Numbered from the stretch's first letter, positions 43,140 through 54,152 are shown. The stretch is 64,000 bases of DNA from Clostridia bacterium (GCA_017399965.1 JAFQAP010000032.1:1-64000); one strand, 5' to 3'. A program made the numbers and translations. The notes: generated from the letters alone by a model not told the origin.

Positions 43140-44246
43140 TCAAAATTGCTTCATTATCCGTTCAAGAACGCTCATTTTCCGTTCTATATCTCGGGCAAGC
43201 TGTATCTGGCAGCGGGCGCGCACCAGATTATGCTCATCGTATGCGGTTTTAAAATAAGTATCGCCTGCAAGATAATCTGCCAAAAATCTGGTAGAAAGCT
43301 CCAACGTTACCACGAGAGCACCCATAGAGAGAGTGGAAATTTCCGTTTCATTAAGGTTGCCGTAAAGCTGAGGCACAAAGCCCGAAGCGAATTGGGTGAA
43401 CATTTCCGTATCCAGAGATACTTCGGAAAGATTCTTTTCGTCCTCCGCCGCGGTATTTGCGGCAAAACGCACCGCATCGCCGAAATCGTATGCGGCATAA
43501 CCCGGCATAACCGTATCAAGATCTATTACCGCCAAAGGCTCTCCCGTGCCCGCATCAAACATTACGTTGTTGCATTTTGTATCGTTGTGGGTGACCCGCA
43601 GGCTTATTTTATCTTCCTTTGCAAGAGCGCTGAAATAACCTGCGCAAGACGCCATTGAGCGGAGATAATCTATTTCCTCTTTCACCGAAGATACTCTTCC
43701 TGCAGCATCCAAAGCTACGGAATTTTCAAAATCTTCAAATCTTTTTACCGTATCGTGAAAATGAGGTATGGTTTCATAAAGGGAAGACGCATCGAAATCC
43801 GAAAGGTTTTTCTGGAATTCGCCAAACGCCTTACCTGCATTACGCATTACCTTTAAGGTGGGACGGCTGTTAAAGGTACAGGAATTGGTGATATAGCTTA
43901 TAACACGCCAATAGCTGCCGTCTTCGGACCGGTATATATACTGCCCGTCGGGAGTGTGATACATTTTGAGAACACGGCGCTTTATGTCCGTTTCTCCGTC
44001 TGCCAGCATACGTTTTCTTATATGGTCGGTTATGCGGCATACGTTGGATATTATTTTTTCGGGGCTGTGGAACACATTGTGGTTTATGCGCTGTACCAGA
44101 TAAGTGCGTCCGCCCTCGTAACCATCCGTATGGACGGTATAGGTATCGTTTATATTTCCGCTTTTTATTACGTTGTAGCCAAAGAATTCGCCTTTAAGCT
44201 TAAATGCTTTACATATCTCTTCAAAGGTATGGTTTAAAGACAGCAT
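43140..44246 (-). CDS. APH-fold sugar kinase, N-acetylhexosamine 1-kinase-like
   Basis: A 368-aa kinase of the aminoglycoside phosphotransferase/choline kinase fold. The catalytic loop is HNDTKCNNVMFD (about 217-228) and the metal-binding Asp is in VIDLDTVMPGYAAYDFGDA (about 237-255). The N-terminal SGNINDTYTV and these two motifs are close to NahK of Bifidobacterium, which makes N-acetylhexosamine 1-phosphate. Being last in the glycogen operon, it might instead phosphorylate glucose or maltose. The start is ATG 44246, just after AGGAGG; a reading 12 codons longer is rejected. It starts 1 nt after the GH13 stop. Confidence 0.8.
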   Translation of the reverse strand: MLSLNHTFEEICKAFKLKGEFFGYNVIKSGNINDTYTVHTDGYEGGRTYLVQRINHNVFHSPEKIISNVCRITDHIRKRMLADGETDIKRRVLKMYHTPDGQYIYRSEDGSYWRVISYITNSCTFNSRPTLKVMRNAGKAFGEFQKNLSDFDASSLYETIPHFHDTVKRFEDFENSVALDAAGRVSSVKEEIDYLRSMASCAGYFSALAKEDKISLRVTHNDTKCNNVMFDAGTGEPLAVIDLDTVMPGYAAYDFGDAVRFAANTAAEDEKNLSEVSLDTEMFTQFASGFVPQLYGNLNETEISTLSMGALVVTLELSTRFLADYLAGDTYFKTAYDEHNLVRARCQIQLARDIERKMSVLERIMKQF

Positions 44247-44247
44247 C

Positions 44248-45837
44248 TTACTCCTCCTGTAAAATAAATGTTGCGGGACCATTTGAGTATATTTTGTTTA
44301 CAAATTTTTGGTTGGTCAAAAGATCGGTATATTTGCCTTTAACAGCATATTCACCGCCTGCGGCAAAAGAAACTGCCAAAAGGCTGTTTTTGCAAAAAGA
44401 GCGTCTTATAGCAAACACTCCTCCGTCTGCACACAAGATCTCTGTATCTCCCCTTGTTAAAGCGAGAGAATTCTTACGCACTATTCCTGCTTTTTTAAAG
44501 AAAGAAAGCATATCTTTGTCTTCTTTTCCCCAAGGATAAGGATAGCGGTTAAACGGGTCGGATCTGCCCTGCATACCTATTTCGTCACCGTAATAAAGGC
44601 AGGGAGTGCCGGGAAGAGCAACAAGCAAAGCGTATGCGGCACGGAGGCGCATTGCACCGAGGGAATATTCTTCGTCGGTCAATCTGTACACCGCCGCTTC
44701 ATCCGCTGTCATATCCCCTTCATAACCTGCCAAAGCGGTTATGATACGAGGGGTATCGTGGGTGCCCAACGTATTCATAAGGCGGAGCATTTTCGCCTTG
44801 GGATAGTGGGTAAGCTGATACGCCAGCACGCCGGAAAGATGAGAAATATCGCCGTAACGGAAAAACCTTATAATTCCGTCACGAAAAGGATAATTGGTAA
44901 CCGAATCCAGCGAATGACCCTGAAAATAATCCTTTGCTTCGTCATAAGCCACCTTGGTGGAAGCATCCTCCCACACCTCGCCGATAATGCAGGCGCGGGG
45001 GTTGGACTTTTTAACGGCGGCGCAAATTTCGTGAGTAAACTCGTTGCTGTATTCGTCCACCACGTCCAGACGGAAACCGCCTATGCCCATTTCCATATAC
45101 TTGGGAATTACTCTGTTGCATATAAAGCTGCGGAAGGAAGGACATTTTACCGTTTTGGGCAGGTTTTTGCAGCCCCACCAGCAATCATAATCGTGGGGAT
45201 AATTTGAAAAAGAAAACCACTCTTTATAAGGAGAAGACGGGTCGTTCAGAACAGAGGTAAAGTAAACGCTGTGCTCTCCCACGTGGTTGAACACGCCGTC
45301 CAGAATTATCTTTATTCCGTATGCAGAGGCTTTTTCTATAAGGTTTTTCAAAGCCTCGTCACCGCCGAAGCCTTCGTCTACGGCAAGATAATCGTCGGTA
45401 TCGTATTTATGGTTGGAATACGCCTTGCAGATGGGAGAAAGATATATGCTCCCCGCACCTAAAGATGCGATGTAATCAAGCTTTTCTGCCACGCCCCAAA
45501 GAGTTCCGCCGAAAAGGGTGTTATTTTTGAGTTCACCTTTTTCGTTTCTCTTGTATTCGGGAGTATCATCCCAATTCAGGTAAACGGCATCCTCCCTTTC
45601 GGGCACGCTGCCAAAGCTGAAAAATCTATCCACAAATATCTGGTAAATAATACCGTTATCCAGAAATGCGGGTGCGGGATACTTTTCGTCCGTAACGGTA
45701 AAGGTATCCACTTGTCTGCCGTCTTCACCGCAGACAGCATACAAGCCCGCACCTAAAAGCGCGGGCGGTGTATTGCCGTATTTATCTTTAATTGTATATC
45801 CTTTTCCGGCGGTAACAGGAGTTCCGAAAGCGAACAC
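44248..45837 (-). CDS. GH13 alpha-glycosidase (alpha-amylase/neopullulanase type)
   Basis: A 529-aa glycoside hydrolase family 13 enzyme, no signal peptide, so it acts on internal glycogen or maltodextrins. Catalytic residues in order: nucleophile Asp258 (GGFRLDVVDE), acid/base Glu287 (IGEVWED), and Asp in NTLGTHDTPR (about 363). IIYQIFVDRF opens the barrel and DGVFNHVG is conserved region I. GTG at 45837 is the first usual start codon, but it has no ribosome binding site, and the frame is open for 17 more codons upstream encoding the plausible stretch PILFASGAPTEKR. AAGGA lies 6 nt before an ATT at 45885, so the true start may be ATT, ATA or CTG, overlapping the glgP stop. Confidence 0.88.
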   Translation of the reverse strand: MFAFGTPVTAGKGYTIKDKYGNTPPALLGAGLYAVCGEDGRQVDTFTVTDEKYPAPAFLDNGIIYQIFVDRFFSFGSVPEREDAVYLNWDDTPEYKRNEKGELKNNTLFGGTLWGVAEKLDYIASLGAGSIYLSPICKAYSNHKYDTDDYLAVDEGFGGDEALKNLIEKASAYGIKIILDGVFNHVGEHSVYFTSVLNDPSSPYKEWFSFSNYPHDYDCWWGCKNLPKTVKCPSFRSFICNRVIPKYMEMGIGGFRLDVVDEYSNEFTHEICAAVKKSNPRACIIGEVWEDASTKVAYDEAKDYFQGHSLDSVTNYPFRDGIIRFFRYGDISHLSGVLAYQLTHYPKAKMLRLMNTLGTHDTPRIITALAGYEGDMTADEAAVYRLTDEEYSLGAMRLRAAYALLVALPGTPCLYYGDEIGMQGRSDPFNRYPYPWGKEDKDMLSFFKKAGIVRKNSLALTRGDTEILCADGGVFAIRRSFCKNSLLAVSFAAGGEYAVKGKYTDLLTNQKFVNKIYSNGPATFILQEE

Positions 45838-45887
45838 GCGCTTTTCTGTAGGTGCGCCGGAAGCAAAAAGTATTGGGTTTATAATTA

Positions 45888-48302
45888 TCAGTCCTTAAGG
45901 GGAACAGCGTTCCAGATGTTTTCCGCGTAATCACGGATACTGCGGTCTGCGGCAAAAATTCCCGCTTTTGCAATATTATTAAGCGCCATCTTGTTCCAAC
46001 GGGCAGGATCACCGTATGCGTTCACCAAATTCTTGTGAGTAATATGATAATCCTCAAAATCAGCAAGACACATATAGGGGTCGGACACACCGTGGGAGAA
46101 CAGCAGATAGTTTGCTATATCGGCAAAAGGTCTTCCGTTAAAGCCTACCGCAAGACGGTCTATAGCACGCTTAAGTTCGGGAGAACGGAGATAATATCCG
46201 GAAGAAGAATAGCCCTTCTTCCAAAGCTCATCCACTTCGTGAGCGCGGAGACCGAAGATGAAGATATTATCATCTCCTACCTGCTCTGCTATCTCTACGT
46301 TTGCGCCGTCAAGAGTTCCGATAGTAACGGCGCCGTTGATCATAAACTTCATATTACCCGTACCGCTGGCTTCTTTGCCCGCAAGAGAGATCTGCTCGCT
46401 TACATCGGCAGCGGGCATAAGACGCTCTGCAAGAGTTACGTTGTAGTTTTCAAGGAATACCACACGTATTTTTTCACGCAGCGCAGGTTTTTTCTCGATA
46501 TCCGCAGCGATATAGCATATAAGGCGGAGAATATCCTTTGCCAGATAATAACCGGGAGCCGCTTTTGCGCCGAAGATAAAGGTCTGAGGCTGTATATCCA
46601 AAGAAGGATTTTCCAAAAGGGCGGTGTAAAGAGAAATAATATTAAGTGCGTTAAGAAGCTGGCGCTTGTACTCGTGGAGACGCTTTGCCTGAACGTCAAA
46701 GATAGAATCGGGATCGATCTTCACGCCGTGAGTTTTGCTTATATAATTAGCGAAATCCACCTTGTTTGCGTGCTTTATCTCGCCGATACGCTTGAGTACG
46801 GATTCATCGTTTTCGTATGCAAGGAATTTTTCAAGCTGAGAAGCATCCTTGCGGTAGCCCTCTCCGATACATTCATCCAGCAGGCTTGCAAGACGGGGGT
46901 TGGAATAGCACAGCCATTTGCGGTGTGCGATACCGTTGGTTACGTTGGTAAATCTTTCGGGATACATATCCGCATAATCGCGGAACACAGTCTTTTTAAG
47001 AATATCGGAATGGAGCTTGGATACGCCGTTGGTGTGGTTTGAGCCTACAACGGAAAGATTTGCCATTCTTACCTGACCGTTGCCCAGAATAGCCATACGG
47101 CTTATCTTATCCCAGTTGCCGGGGAAATTGTTCCAGGCGTCCGCACAGAAGCGGCGGTTTATCTCGGTAACGATATTGTGAATTCTGGGAAGCTTAAAGC
47201 GGAACAGATCTTCGTTCCAGCATTCCAGCGCTTCGGGAAGCACGGTGTGGTTGGTATAGGAGATGGTGTTAACAGTGATATCCCATGCCTTTTCCCAGGA
47301 ATAATGATGATCATCCATAAGGATACGCATAAGCTCGGGAACGCAGAGTGCGGGATGGGTATCGTTAATGTGGATAGAAACCTTTTCTGCGAAGTTATCC
47401 AGAGTTTTGTACTGAGAAACGTGAGCCGAAACTATATTCTGCAGAGATGCGGAAACAAGGAAATACTGCTGTGAAAGACGAAGCAGCTTACCTTCGTGAT
47501 GGTTATCCGCAGGGTACAATACCTTGGAGATAGTTTCTGCCATGGTGTTTTCTTCAACAGCCTTTATATACTGTCCCTGAGAGAACGCTTCCATATTAAA
47601 ATTGCGTTTGTCCTGAGCTTTCCACAGACGGAGGGTATTGCAGCACTCGCTGTCTGCGCCGGAAACGAACAGATCGTAGGGGACTGCATCTATTTCATCG
47701 TAATCCTCGTAAATAGGCTCGCATCTGCCGTTATCCCATTTTTCTTTTATTTTTCCGCCTAATTTAACGGAAACGCTTTTATCCTGTCTGGGAACCAGCC
47801 ATACCTGACCTGAAGGCAGCCATATATCGGGCAATTCGAGCTGTTCTCCTTCTGCCATCTTCTGTCTGAACAGACCGTATTCAAAAAGTATGGAATATCC
47901 TCTTGCGGGGTACTGCTGGGTTGCAAGGGCATCCATAAAGCAAGCGGCAAGTCTGCCCAAGCCGCCGTTACCCAAAGCGGGGTCGGTCTCCAGTTCGTAT
48001 ATTTCATCAAGATCGAATCCTATTTCTGAAAGCACTTCACGGTATGAGGACTCCAGACCGAGATTGCAAAGATTCATTTTAAGCTGTCTTCCCATAAGGA
48101 ATTCCATACATATATAAAATACCTGCTTGGAATGGGTTACCTTTACCTTTTTGGAAAAATCGCTATTCTTTTTTGCCAGAACGTCTCTTACGCACATAGC
48201 CAGTGCGGAATATATCTGCTCCGAATTTGCCTCCTCGGGAGAAACCGCATAATATCTGGAAAGTGTAGCCGTGATCTGGGCTTTAAGCTGTTGTTTGTTC
48301 AT
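45888..48302 (-). CDS. glgP: Glycogen/starch/alpha-glucan phosphorylase
   Basis: An 804-aa GT35 enzyme that releases glucose 1-phosphate from glycogen chain ends. The pyridoxal phosphate site is EASGTGNMKFMINGAVTIGTLDGANVE (near residue 640-665, Lys in GNMKF). Other hallmarks: GNGGLGRLAACF (about 110-121) and VHINDTHPAL (about 318-327). Full length for the family. It follows glgA by 5 nt with only a weak site. Confidence 0.97.
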   Translation of the reverse strand: MNKQQLKAQITATLSRYYAVSPEEANSEQIYSALAMCVRDVLAKKNSDFSKKVKVTHSKQVFYICMEFLMGRQLKMNLCNLGLESSYREVLSEIGFDLDEIYELETDPALGNGGLGRLAACFMDALATQQYPARGYSILFEYGLFRQKMAEGEQLELPDIWLPSGQVWLVPRQDKSVSVKLGGKIKEKWDNGRCEPIYEDYDEIDAVPYDLFVSGADSECCNTLRLWKAQDKRNFNMEAFSQGQYIKAVEENTMAETISKVLYPADNHHEGKLLRLSQQYFLVSASLQNIVSAHVSQYKTLDNFAEKVSIHINDTHPALCVPELMRILMDDHHYSWEKAWDITVNTISYTNHTVLPEALECWNEDLFRFKLPRIHNIVTEINRRFCADAWNNFPGNWDKISRMAILGNGQVRMANLSVVGSNHTNGVSKLHSDILKKTVFRDYADMYPERFTNVTNGIAHRKWLCYSNPRLASLLDECIGEGYRKDASQLEKFLAYENDESVLKRIGEIKHANKVDFANYISKTHGVKIDPDSIFDVQAKRLHEYKRQLLNALNIISLYTALLENPSLDIQPQTFIFGAKAAPGYYLAKDILRLICYIAADIEKKPALREKIRVVFLENYNVTLAERLMPAADVSEQISLAGKEASGTGNMKFMINGAVTIGTLDGANVEIAEQVGDDNIFIFGLRAHEVDELWKKGYSSSGYYLRSPELKRAIDRLAVGFNGRPFADIANYLLFSHGVSDPYMCLADFEDYHITHKNLVNAYGDPARWNKMALNNIAKAGIFAADRSIRDYAENIWNAVPLKD

Positions 48303-48307
48303 TGGGG

Positions 48308-49735
48308 TTAATTAAGCCTTTCGTACATTTGGATATATAGTTTTGCGCTCTTTTTCCAGGAGAAATCATAGCGCATTACTTTCAAAACAAGTTTTTCCCA
48401 TTGGGCAGTATCGCTGTAAAGATTAACGGCGCGTTTCACCGCATTATAAAGCTCCATACCGGAATAAGGTGCAAAGGTAAAACCGTTGCCGCCGCCCGGC
48501 CAGCCGTAATCTCTTATACTGTCGTAAAGTCCGCCAGTCTCACGCACAACGGGCACGGTGCCGTAACGGGATGCGATCATTTGCGCCAAACCGCAGGGTT
48601 CGCTCAAAGAGGGCATAAGGAAGATATCGCCTGCGGCGTAAATACGCTTGGAAAGCTCTTTATCGTATTTAAGCAGGGTACGCATTTTATGAGGGAATCT
48701 GCGGGCTGCCTCATCAAAAAATCTTTCATATTCGTAATCGCCGGTGCCCAAAAGCACAAATTGAATATTCTCTTCCAGCAGGCTGTAAAGAGATTCCTTT
48801 ACAATATCCAATCCCTTGTGGGAAACCAGACGGGTGATCATTATCACCATGGGAACGTCCTCTTTTACGGGAAGATTTAAATACTCCTGCAAAAACTTTT
48901 TACATTCTTTTTTGCCGCCTGTGCGCATATAAGAAAAGTTTTTGATAAGCTCATTATCCTTTGCGGGATTATAGTATTCCCTGTCGATACCGTTCAGTAT
49001 TCCCGTAAGTTTGCCCTTGCACATTTCCAGTACCGGGTGCAGACCGTGGGAATATTCGGGAGAGAGGATCTCGTTTGCATAGGTAGGAGATACGGTGGAA
49101 ACCATATCGGCGCAAACTATAGCGCCTTTCATAAAGTTCATACATCCGCCGAATTCAAGTACGGGAACGAACTTTTCGTGAAGTCCCAAAAGATCGCCCA
49201 TATTATACATATCGCCTATGCCCTGATACTGTATATTATGAATGGTGAATACCGCTTTGATATCGCGGTATTTTTCCGCGCTGCCGTACAGACATTTAAG
49301 ATATACCACCGCCATTGCCGCCTGCCAATCGTGGGCGTGAAGGTAATCGGGGTAAAAATCTATAAGAGGAAGGAGATCTACTACCGCCTTGCAGAAAAAA
49401 GCAAATCTTTCCAGATCATCTCCCGCGCCGTAAAGCGCGCCGCGGCGGTAGTAAAACTCGTTGTCTATAAAATAATAGGTCACTCCGTTTTCGACCAAAG
49501 AGTAAAGACCGCAGTATTGCTTTCTCCAGCCAAGCTCCACGGTAGTTTCCAAAACCTTTTCCATACGGGAGCGGGTCTCTTGCGTAACCTTATCGTAAAG
49601 AGGCATAATAACACGGATATCACAGTCTTTGTCAGCCTGCTTTATGGCGGCAGGCAAAGAGCCTATAACATCTCCCAATCCGCCGGATGCGGCAAAAGGC
49701 AGTGCTTCGCTGGCAGCAAAAAGTATCTTTTTCAT
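48308..49735 (-). CDS. glgA: Glycogen synthase (ADP-glucose)
   Basis: A 475-aa GT5 enzyme that extends alpha-1,4-glucan from ADP-glucose. The N-terminal substrate motif is ASGGLGDVIGSLP (about 16-28; KTGGL-type in other species). HAHDWQAAM (about 134-142) and the C-terminal PSLSEPCGLAQMIASRYGTVPVVRETGGL (about 373-401) are family hallmarks. ATG 8 nt after AAAGGAG. In the operon after glgD. Confidence 0.96.
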   Translation of the reverse strand: MKKILFAASEALPFAASGGLGDVIGSLPAAIKQADKDCDIRVIMPLYDKVTQETRSRMEKVLETTVELGWRKQYCGLYSLVENGVTYYFIDNEFYYRRGALYGAGDDLERFAFFCKAVVDLLPLIDFYPDYLHAHDWQAAMAVVYLKCLYGSAEKYRDIKAVFTIHNIQYQGIGDMYNMGDLLGLHEKFVPVLEFGGCMNFMKGAIVCADMVSTVSPTYANEILSPEYSHGLHPVLEMCKGKLTGILNGIDREYYNPAKDNELIKNFSYMRTGGKKECKKFLQEYLNLPVKEDVPMVIMITRLVSHKGLDIVKESLYSLLEENIQFVLLGTGDYEYERFFDEAARRFPHKMRTLLKYDKELSKRIYAAGDIFLMPSLSEPCGLAQMIASRYGTVPVVRETGGLYDSIRDYGWPGGGNGFTFAPYSGMELYNAVKRAVNLYSDTAQWEKLVLKVMRYDFSWKKSAKLYIQMYERLN

Positions 49736-49785
49736 GGGGTTTTACTCCTTTTAAAATTTTTATGGCTGTAAACGGAAAACAAAAA

Positions 49786-50919
49786 TCAAACGGTTAAGTT
49801 CTTTTCTATGAAATAAGGCTTGCTTTCGTGACCGGAAAGAACTCTGCCGTCTCTTACTACAGCGGATTTATCGGTAATAACGCAGTTTAAGTATACGTTT
49901 TCACCTATAACGGTATCCTGCATAAGTATGGAATTCTTTACGGTAGTGCCTCTGCCTATCTTTACTCCGCGGAAGAGAATGCAGTTTTCCACGGTGCCTT
50001 CGATAACGCATCCGTCCGCAATAAGAGAATTTTTGGTTACTGCGGTATCGCTGTACTGGGTGGGTGCGCTGTTGCGTACCTTTGTGAATATGGGTCTGTC
50101 AGCTATACCGAACAGCTCTCTGCGGGTACCGGGGTTGAGCAGGTCCATATTGCAGGCAAAATAATCCGCCATAGAGTCTACGGTTGCGAAATATCCGTCG
50201 CACACGTAAGCCTTTATCTTGTCTCTGCCGATACGGCGGGCAAGAACGTCTTTTGTAAAGCTCTTGTAGCCGTGGGCTGAGGCATCCAGCGTTATCTCCT
50301 CCAGATACTTACGGTTCATTACGTAGATATTAAGGTTTACGTTGCAGAAAGCGGGCTCTTGGGAATTGTGCTCCGCTATATCGGTAACATCGCCGTTTTC
50401 ATCGTAAAACAGTTCTACGTTGTTGCTGGTGCCGGTTTTGGATACCAGATAAGACTGCTTTGTGGCGATAGTGCAGTCCGCACCGCTCTCTACATGATAC
50501 CTGATGATTGCGGAAAAATCCATATTGCAGATAACGTCGCAATCCGAAAGTATAACGTATTCTTCTTTTGCGCTCTGAATAAACGCGCTTATTCCCATAA
50601 GAGCTTCAAGACGGGTTGTATATACCTCGGGTCTTGAGCTGGCAAAAGCGGTTATGTAGGGAGGAAGTATCTGTATGCCGCCGCTTCTGCGGGCGAGGTC
50701 CCAGTCCTTACCGGAGCCGATATGGTCCATAAGGGACTGATAATTATAATGAGTTATAACGCCCACGCGGGAAATTCCGCTGTTTACCATATTGGAAAGG
50801 GCGAAATCTATTAGTCTGTATCTGCATCCGTAAGGAACGGACGCCATAGTACGAAGACGGGTAAGGTCAGCCACGTTTTCATCGTGAATATTGGAAAAGA
50901 TTATACCGAGTACGCTCAT
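49786..50919 (-). CDS. glgD: GlgD, regulatory paralog of ADP-glucose pyrophosphorylase
   Basis: A 377-aa nucleotidyltransferase-like protein, paralogous to GlgC and found with it in Firmicutes, where it boosts the activity of the GlgC/GlgD complex. The nucleotide loop is degenerate: [31 protein letters not shown] lacks the GGxGxRL of Glg[13 protein letters not shown] replaces the sugar-phosphate loop. A left-handed beta-helix C-terminus with hexapeptide-like repeats follows (about 290-370). Overlaps glgC by ATGA. Confidence 0.95.
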   Translation of the reverse strand: MSVLGIIFSNIHDENVADLTRLRTMASVPYGCRYRLIDFALSNMVNSGISRVGVITHYNYQSLMDHIGSGKDWDLARRSGGIQILPPYITAFASSRPEVYTTRLEALMGISAFIQSAKEEYVILSDCDVICNMDFSAIIRYHVESGADCTIATKQSYLVSKTGTSNNVELFYDENGDVTDIAEHNSQEPAFCNVNLNIYVMNRKYLEEITLDASAHGYKSFTKDVLARRIGRDKIKAYVCDGYFATVDSMADYFACNMDLLNPGTRRELFGIADRPIFTKVRNSAPTQYSDTAVTKNSLIADGCVIEGTVENCILFRGVKIGRGTTVKNSILMQDTVIGENVYLNCVITDKSAVVRDGRVLSGHESKPYFIEKNLTV

Positions 50920-52136
50920 TTCGCACCTGCCTCTCCGCCGATATCGGCGAGTGTTTTTTGAGAAACCAATTCCCCATCGGGAACGGAAACGCCGGGTAAT
51001 ATGTTAAGGCCGCTTCCCACCAGAGTAAGCTTGCCGCCATCGTCCTTATCCTTGCCCACAGTGGCATTTTTGCCGACTACCGTGCCTGCATCCACCATAG
51101 AATAGTAAACCGATGCGCCTTCGCTTACGGTTATGTTATCAAACAAAACGCTGTCCTTTACGGTAGCGCCTCTGGCAACGGTGACACCGCCGCCGATAAC
51201 GGAATTTATAACCGTTCCGTAAATTTCACTGCCTTCGGTTATCTGGGAATTTTTGATAACCGCGCTTTCGCCCACGTAATGAGGAGGATATGCGTTGCTT
51301 CTGGAATATATCTTCCAGGAGCCGTCGTTAAGATCAAGCCGGGGAGTATCGCCGAGAAGATCCATATTCGCCTCCCAGAGAGAGGAAACGGTACCAACGT
51401 CCTTCCAATAGCCGTCAAAGCGGTATGCAAACATTCTCTCCCCTGCTTTAAGCATTGCGGGAATAACGTTTTTACCAAAGTCCTTATCGCTGTTTTCGTC
51501 GTTTTCGTCTGCGATAAGATAGCTGAACAGCTTTTCCTTGCTGAACACGTATACACCCATAGACGCCATGGTGCTCTTGGGTACCTTGGGCTTTTCCTCA
51601 AAATCGTATATAGACATATCTTCGCGGGCGCTCATAATACCGAAACGGCTTGCCTCTGCTAAAGGAACGTCTATAACCGCGATAGTGCAGTCTGCTTTAT
51701 TGCGCTTGTGCTCTTTTATCATCTTGTCGTAATCCATACGGTATATATGGTCGCCGGAGAGGATGAGCACGTATTCGGGGTCGTATTTTTCTATAAACTG
51801 CATGTTCTGGTAAATGGCGTTTGCGGTGCCCTTATACCAGTCTGCACGCTTTAATCCCTGATAGGGAGGAAGCATCATAACACCGCCGTAAACACGGTCA
51901 AGATCCCAGGGCTGACCGTTGCCGATATACTCGTTAAGAGCAAGGGGCTGATACTGGGTAAGCACACCCACGGTATCTATGCCGGAATTTATACAGTTTG
52001 ATATGGGAAAGTCTATAATGCGGTACTTACCGCCAAAGGGAACTGCAGGTTTGGCAAGACGCTCCGTAAGCAGGTAAAGACGGCTTCCCTGTCCTCCCGC
52101 AAGCAGCATTGCCACACATTCTTTTCTTTTGATCAT
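50916..52136 (-). CDS. glgC: Glucose-1-phosphate adenylyltransferase
   Basis: A 406-aa enzyme making ADP-glucose from ATP and glucose 1-phosphate, the committed step. Catalytic loop [14 protein letters not shown] (about 11-24), [25 protein letters not shown], the metal-site [11 protein letters not shown] (about 145-155), [18 protein letters not shown], and a beta-helix C-terminus. Overlaps glgB by ATGA, so glgB-glgC-glgD are translationally coupled. Confidence 0.97.
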   Translation of the reverse strand: MIKRKECVAMLLAGGQGSRLYLLTERLAKPAVPFGGKYRIIDFPISNCINSGIDTVGVLTQYQPLALNEYIGNGQPWDLDRVYGGVMMLPPYQGLKRADWYKGTANAIYQNMQFIEKYDPEYVLILSGDHIYRMDYDKMIKEHKRNKADCTIAVIDVPLAEASRFGIMSAREDMSIYDFEEKPKVPKSTMASMGVYVFSKEKLFSYLIADENDENSDKDFGKNVIPAMLKAGERMFAYRFDGYWKDVGTVSSLWEANMDLLGDTPRLDLNDGSWKIYSRSNAYPPHYVGESAVIKNSQITEGSEIYGTVINSVIGGGVTVARGATVKDSVLFDNITVSEGASVYYSMVDAGTVVGKNATVGKDKDDGGKLTLVGSGLNILPGVSVPDGELVSQKTLADIGGEAGAK

Positions 52137-54007
52137 TTCTTTTGCCCACTCCTTTTTTTAATATAAAGTGCGCCCAGCGGCGGTACTGATACTGTTATTT
52201 TATACCCGCCGTATCCGTCCTTGACGGCACGGAGAGTTTTTTTCTTCATATAGCCGCATCCGCCGAACTCTTCGGAATCGGAATTAAGAAGCACGGAATA
52301 ATATCCGCCGGATTCTACGGCAAAGGTTCTGTTATCGTGAGGGGAAGCGGAAAAATTGATTATTGCGTAAACTCTTTCGCCGAATTTGGAAAGGCGGGAG
52401 AAGATAAGCATATTTTCATCTCTCGCATCCGCATCCGTCCAGTTAAAGCCGCTCCAATCTCTGTCCAGATCCCACAAAGCGGGTGTGTCTTTATAAACTC
52501 CGTTCAAAGTACGCATATAGTCCTTGAACTGTCTGTGCTTTTCGTATTCAAGCAAAAACCAATCGATCTGTCCTTTATAATCCCATTCGGCAAACTGGGC
52601 GATCTCGTTGCCCATAAAGGAAAGCTTTTTGCCGGGGTGCGCCATCATATAAGCGAAATATGCCCGCAGGGTTGCAAATTGCTGCCAATAATCACCGGAG
52701 CATCTGCCGATAATGGAATGCTTGCAATGCACCACCTCATCGTGAGACAGAGGAAGCACGTAGTTTTCCGCAAAATTGTACATCATTGCGAAGGTAAGCT
52801 TACCGTGGCTGCCGCTTCTGAAGTACGGGTCAACGGGCAGGTATGAAAGGGTATCGTTCATCCAGCCCATATTCCACTTAAAGGTAAAGCCCAGACCGTG
52901 CCTCTTTGTAACGTCGGGAAAAGCGGTGGATTCCTCTGCGATCATCATACGATCGGGATAATTATCGTATATCACCTTGTTAAGATGCTGAAAGAAGGAT
53001 ATCGCTTCAAGATTTTGGTTGCCGCCGTATGCGTTGGGATGCCATTCCCCTGCGTTTCTGTCATAATCCAGATAAAGCATGGAAGCCACCGCATCTATAC
53101 GCAAGCCGTCGATATGATATTTATCCAGCCAGAAGCAGGCGTTGGAGATAAGGAAGCTTCTTACCTCGTTTCTGCCCACGTCAAAGCATCTTGTGCCCCA
53201 GCCGCGGTTTTCCATACGGGTGGGGTCGGAATATTCGTAAAGCGGTCCGCCGTCAAATTCATACAACCCGTGCTCATCCTTGGGAAAGTGGGCAGGCACC
53301 CAGTCAAGGATAACGCCTATACCCGCAGAATGAAGCTTGTTTACAAAATACATAAAATCCTCGGGACATCCGAAACGGGAGGTAGGTGCGTAATATCCGC
53401 ACACCTGGTAACCCCAGGACCCGTCAAAGGGATGCTCCGCTATGGGCATAAGCTCCACATGTGTGTAGTTCATATCCGAAGCGTACTGCGCCAATCTATC
53501 TGCCGCTTCGCGGTAGGAAAGATAGCTTCCGTCCTCGTTTTTCATCCACGAGCCCAGATGCACCTCGTATATATTAACGGGGGCAGAGGGCATTTCATCA
53601 TACTCGCGGCAATCTGCAAATATTTTTCTGGTTTTTATAAATTCCTCGTCCGTCCACTCAAAATCCTTTAATGTGTGGAAGATAGTGGCTGTCTGCATAC
53701 CCGTTTCCGCATAAAAGCCGTAAGGGTCTGCTTTAAGATGGTCGCCGCCTGCACCGCAGACAAGATATTTATATCTTGTCCCTTCTTTGAATTCGGGAAG
53801 AGTGACCGACCATATACCGCTTATATTCTCACGGGTAAGAGGGGTGTCCTTTGCCCAACCGTTATGGTCGCCGCAAAGAAATATCTCTCTTGCATTAGGT
53901 GCCCAAACGCGGAAGACCACGCTTCCGTCCTCAAGACGGTGGGCGCCCATATAATCGTATGCCCGTATATTTGTGCCTTGATGAAAGAAATACTCTGCCT
54001 GAGACAA
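52133..54007 (-). CDS. glgB: 1,4-alpha-glucan branching enzyme
   Basis: A 624-aa GH13 enzyme that introduces alpha-1,6 branches. An N-terminal CBM48 domain (about 20-105; [24 protein letters not shown]) precedes the catalytic barrel: Asp about 305 ([15 protein letters not shown]), Glu about 359 ([10 protein letters not shown]), and HDEVVH. The start is TTG at 54007, 6 nt after GGAGGGG; the GTG at 54022 would include that site. First gene of the glycogen operon; promoter 54051-54079. Confidence 0.97.
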   Translation of the reverse strand: MSQAEYFFHQGTNIRAYDYMGAHRLEDGSVVFRVWAPNAREIFLCGDHNGWAKDTPLTRENISGIWSVTLPEFKEGTRYKYLVCGAGGDHLKADPYGFYAETGMQTATIFHTLKDFEWTDEEFIKTRKIFADCREYDEMPSAPVNIYEVHLGSWMKNEDGSYLSYREAADRLAQYASDMNYTHVELMPIAEHPFDGSWGYQVCGYYAPTSRFGCPEDFMYFVNKLHSAGIGVILDWVPAHFPKDEHGLYEFDGGPLYEYSDPTRMENRGWGTRCFDVGRNEVRSFLISNACFWLDKYHIDGLRIDAVASMLYLDYDRNAGEWHPNAYGGNQNLEAISFFQHLNKVIYDNYPDRMMIAEESTAFPDVTKRHGLGFTFKWNMGWMNDTLSYLPVDPYFRSGSHGKLTFAMMYNFAENYVLPLSHDEVVHCKHSIIGRCSGDYWQQFATLRAYFAYMMAHPGKKLSFMGNEIAQFAEWDYKGQIDWFLLEYEKHRQFKDYMRTLNGVYKDTPALWDLDRDWSGFNWTDADARDENMLIFSRLSKFGERVYAIINFSASPHDNRTFAVESGGYYSVLLNSDSEEFGGCGYMKKKTLRAVKDGYGGYKITVSVPPLGALYIKKRSGQKK

Positions 54008-54050
54008 CTTAAACCCCTCCACTCAAAGTTAGAAACAATTAATCTACATT

Positions 54051-54079
54051 ATTATATCATATCAAACTTAATATTTCAA
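54051..54079 (-). promoter_or_regulatory. Promoter of the glycogen operon
   Basis: TTGAAA (54074-54079), 17-nt spacer, TATAAT (54051-54056) with TGA before the -10: near consensus. No operator was recognised. Confidence 0.85.
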
Positions 54080-54115
54080 TAGCACTTTTTCTCTTTTACA
54101 CTCTATTATGCCCGA

Positions 54116-54140
54116 AAAAGGGAGCCAAAACAGCTCCCTT
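54116..54140 (-). terminator. Terminator of the WG-repeat gene
   Basis: Minus-strand AAGGGAGC / GCTCCCTT with a 7-nt loop followed by TTTTTC, 15 nt after the stop codon. Confidence 0.9.
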
Positions 54141-54152
54141 CAACATCTTTTT

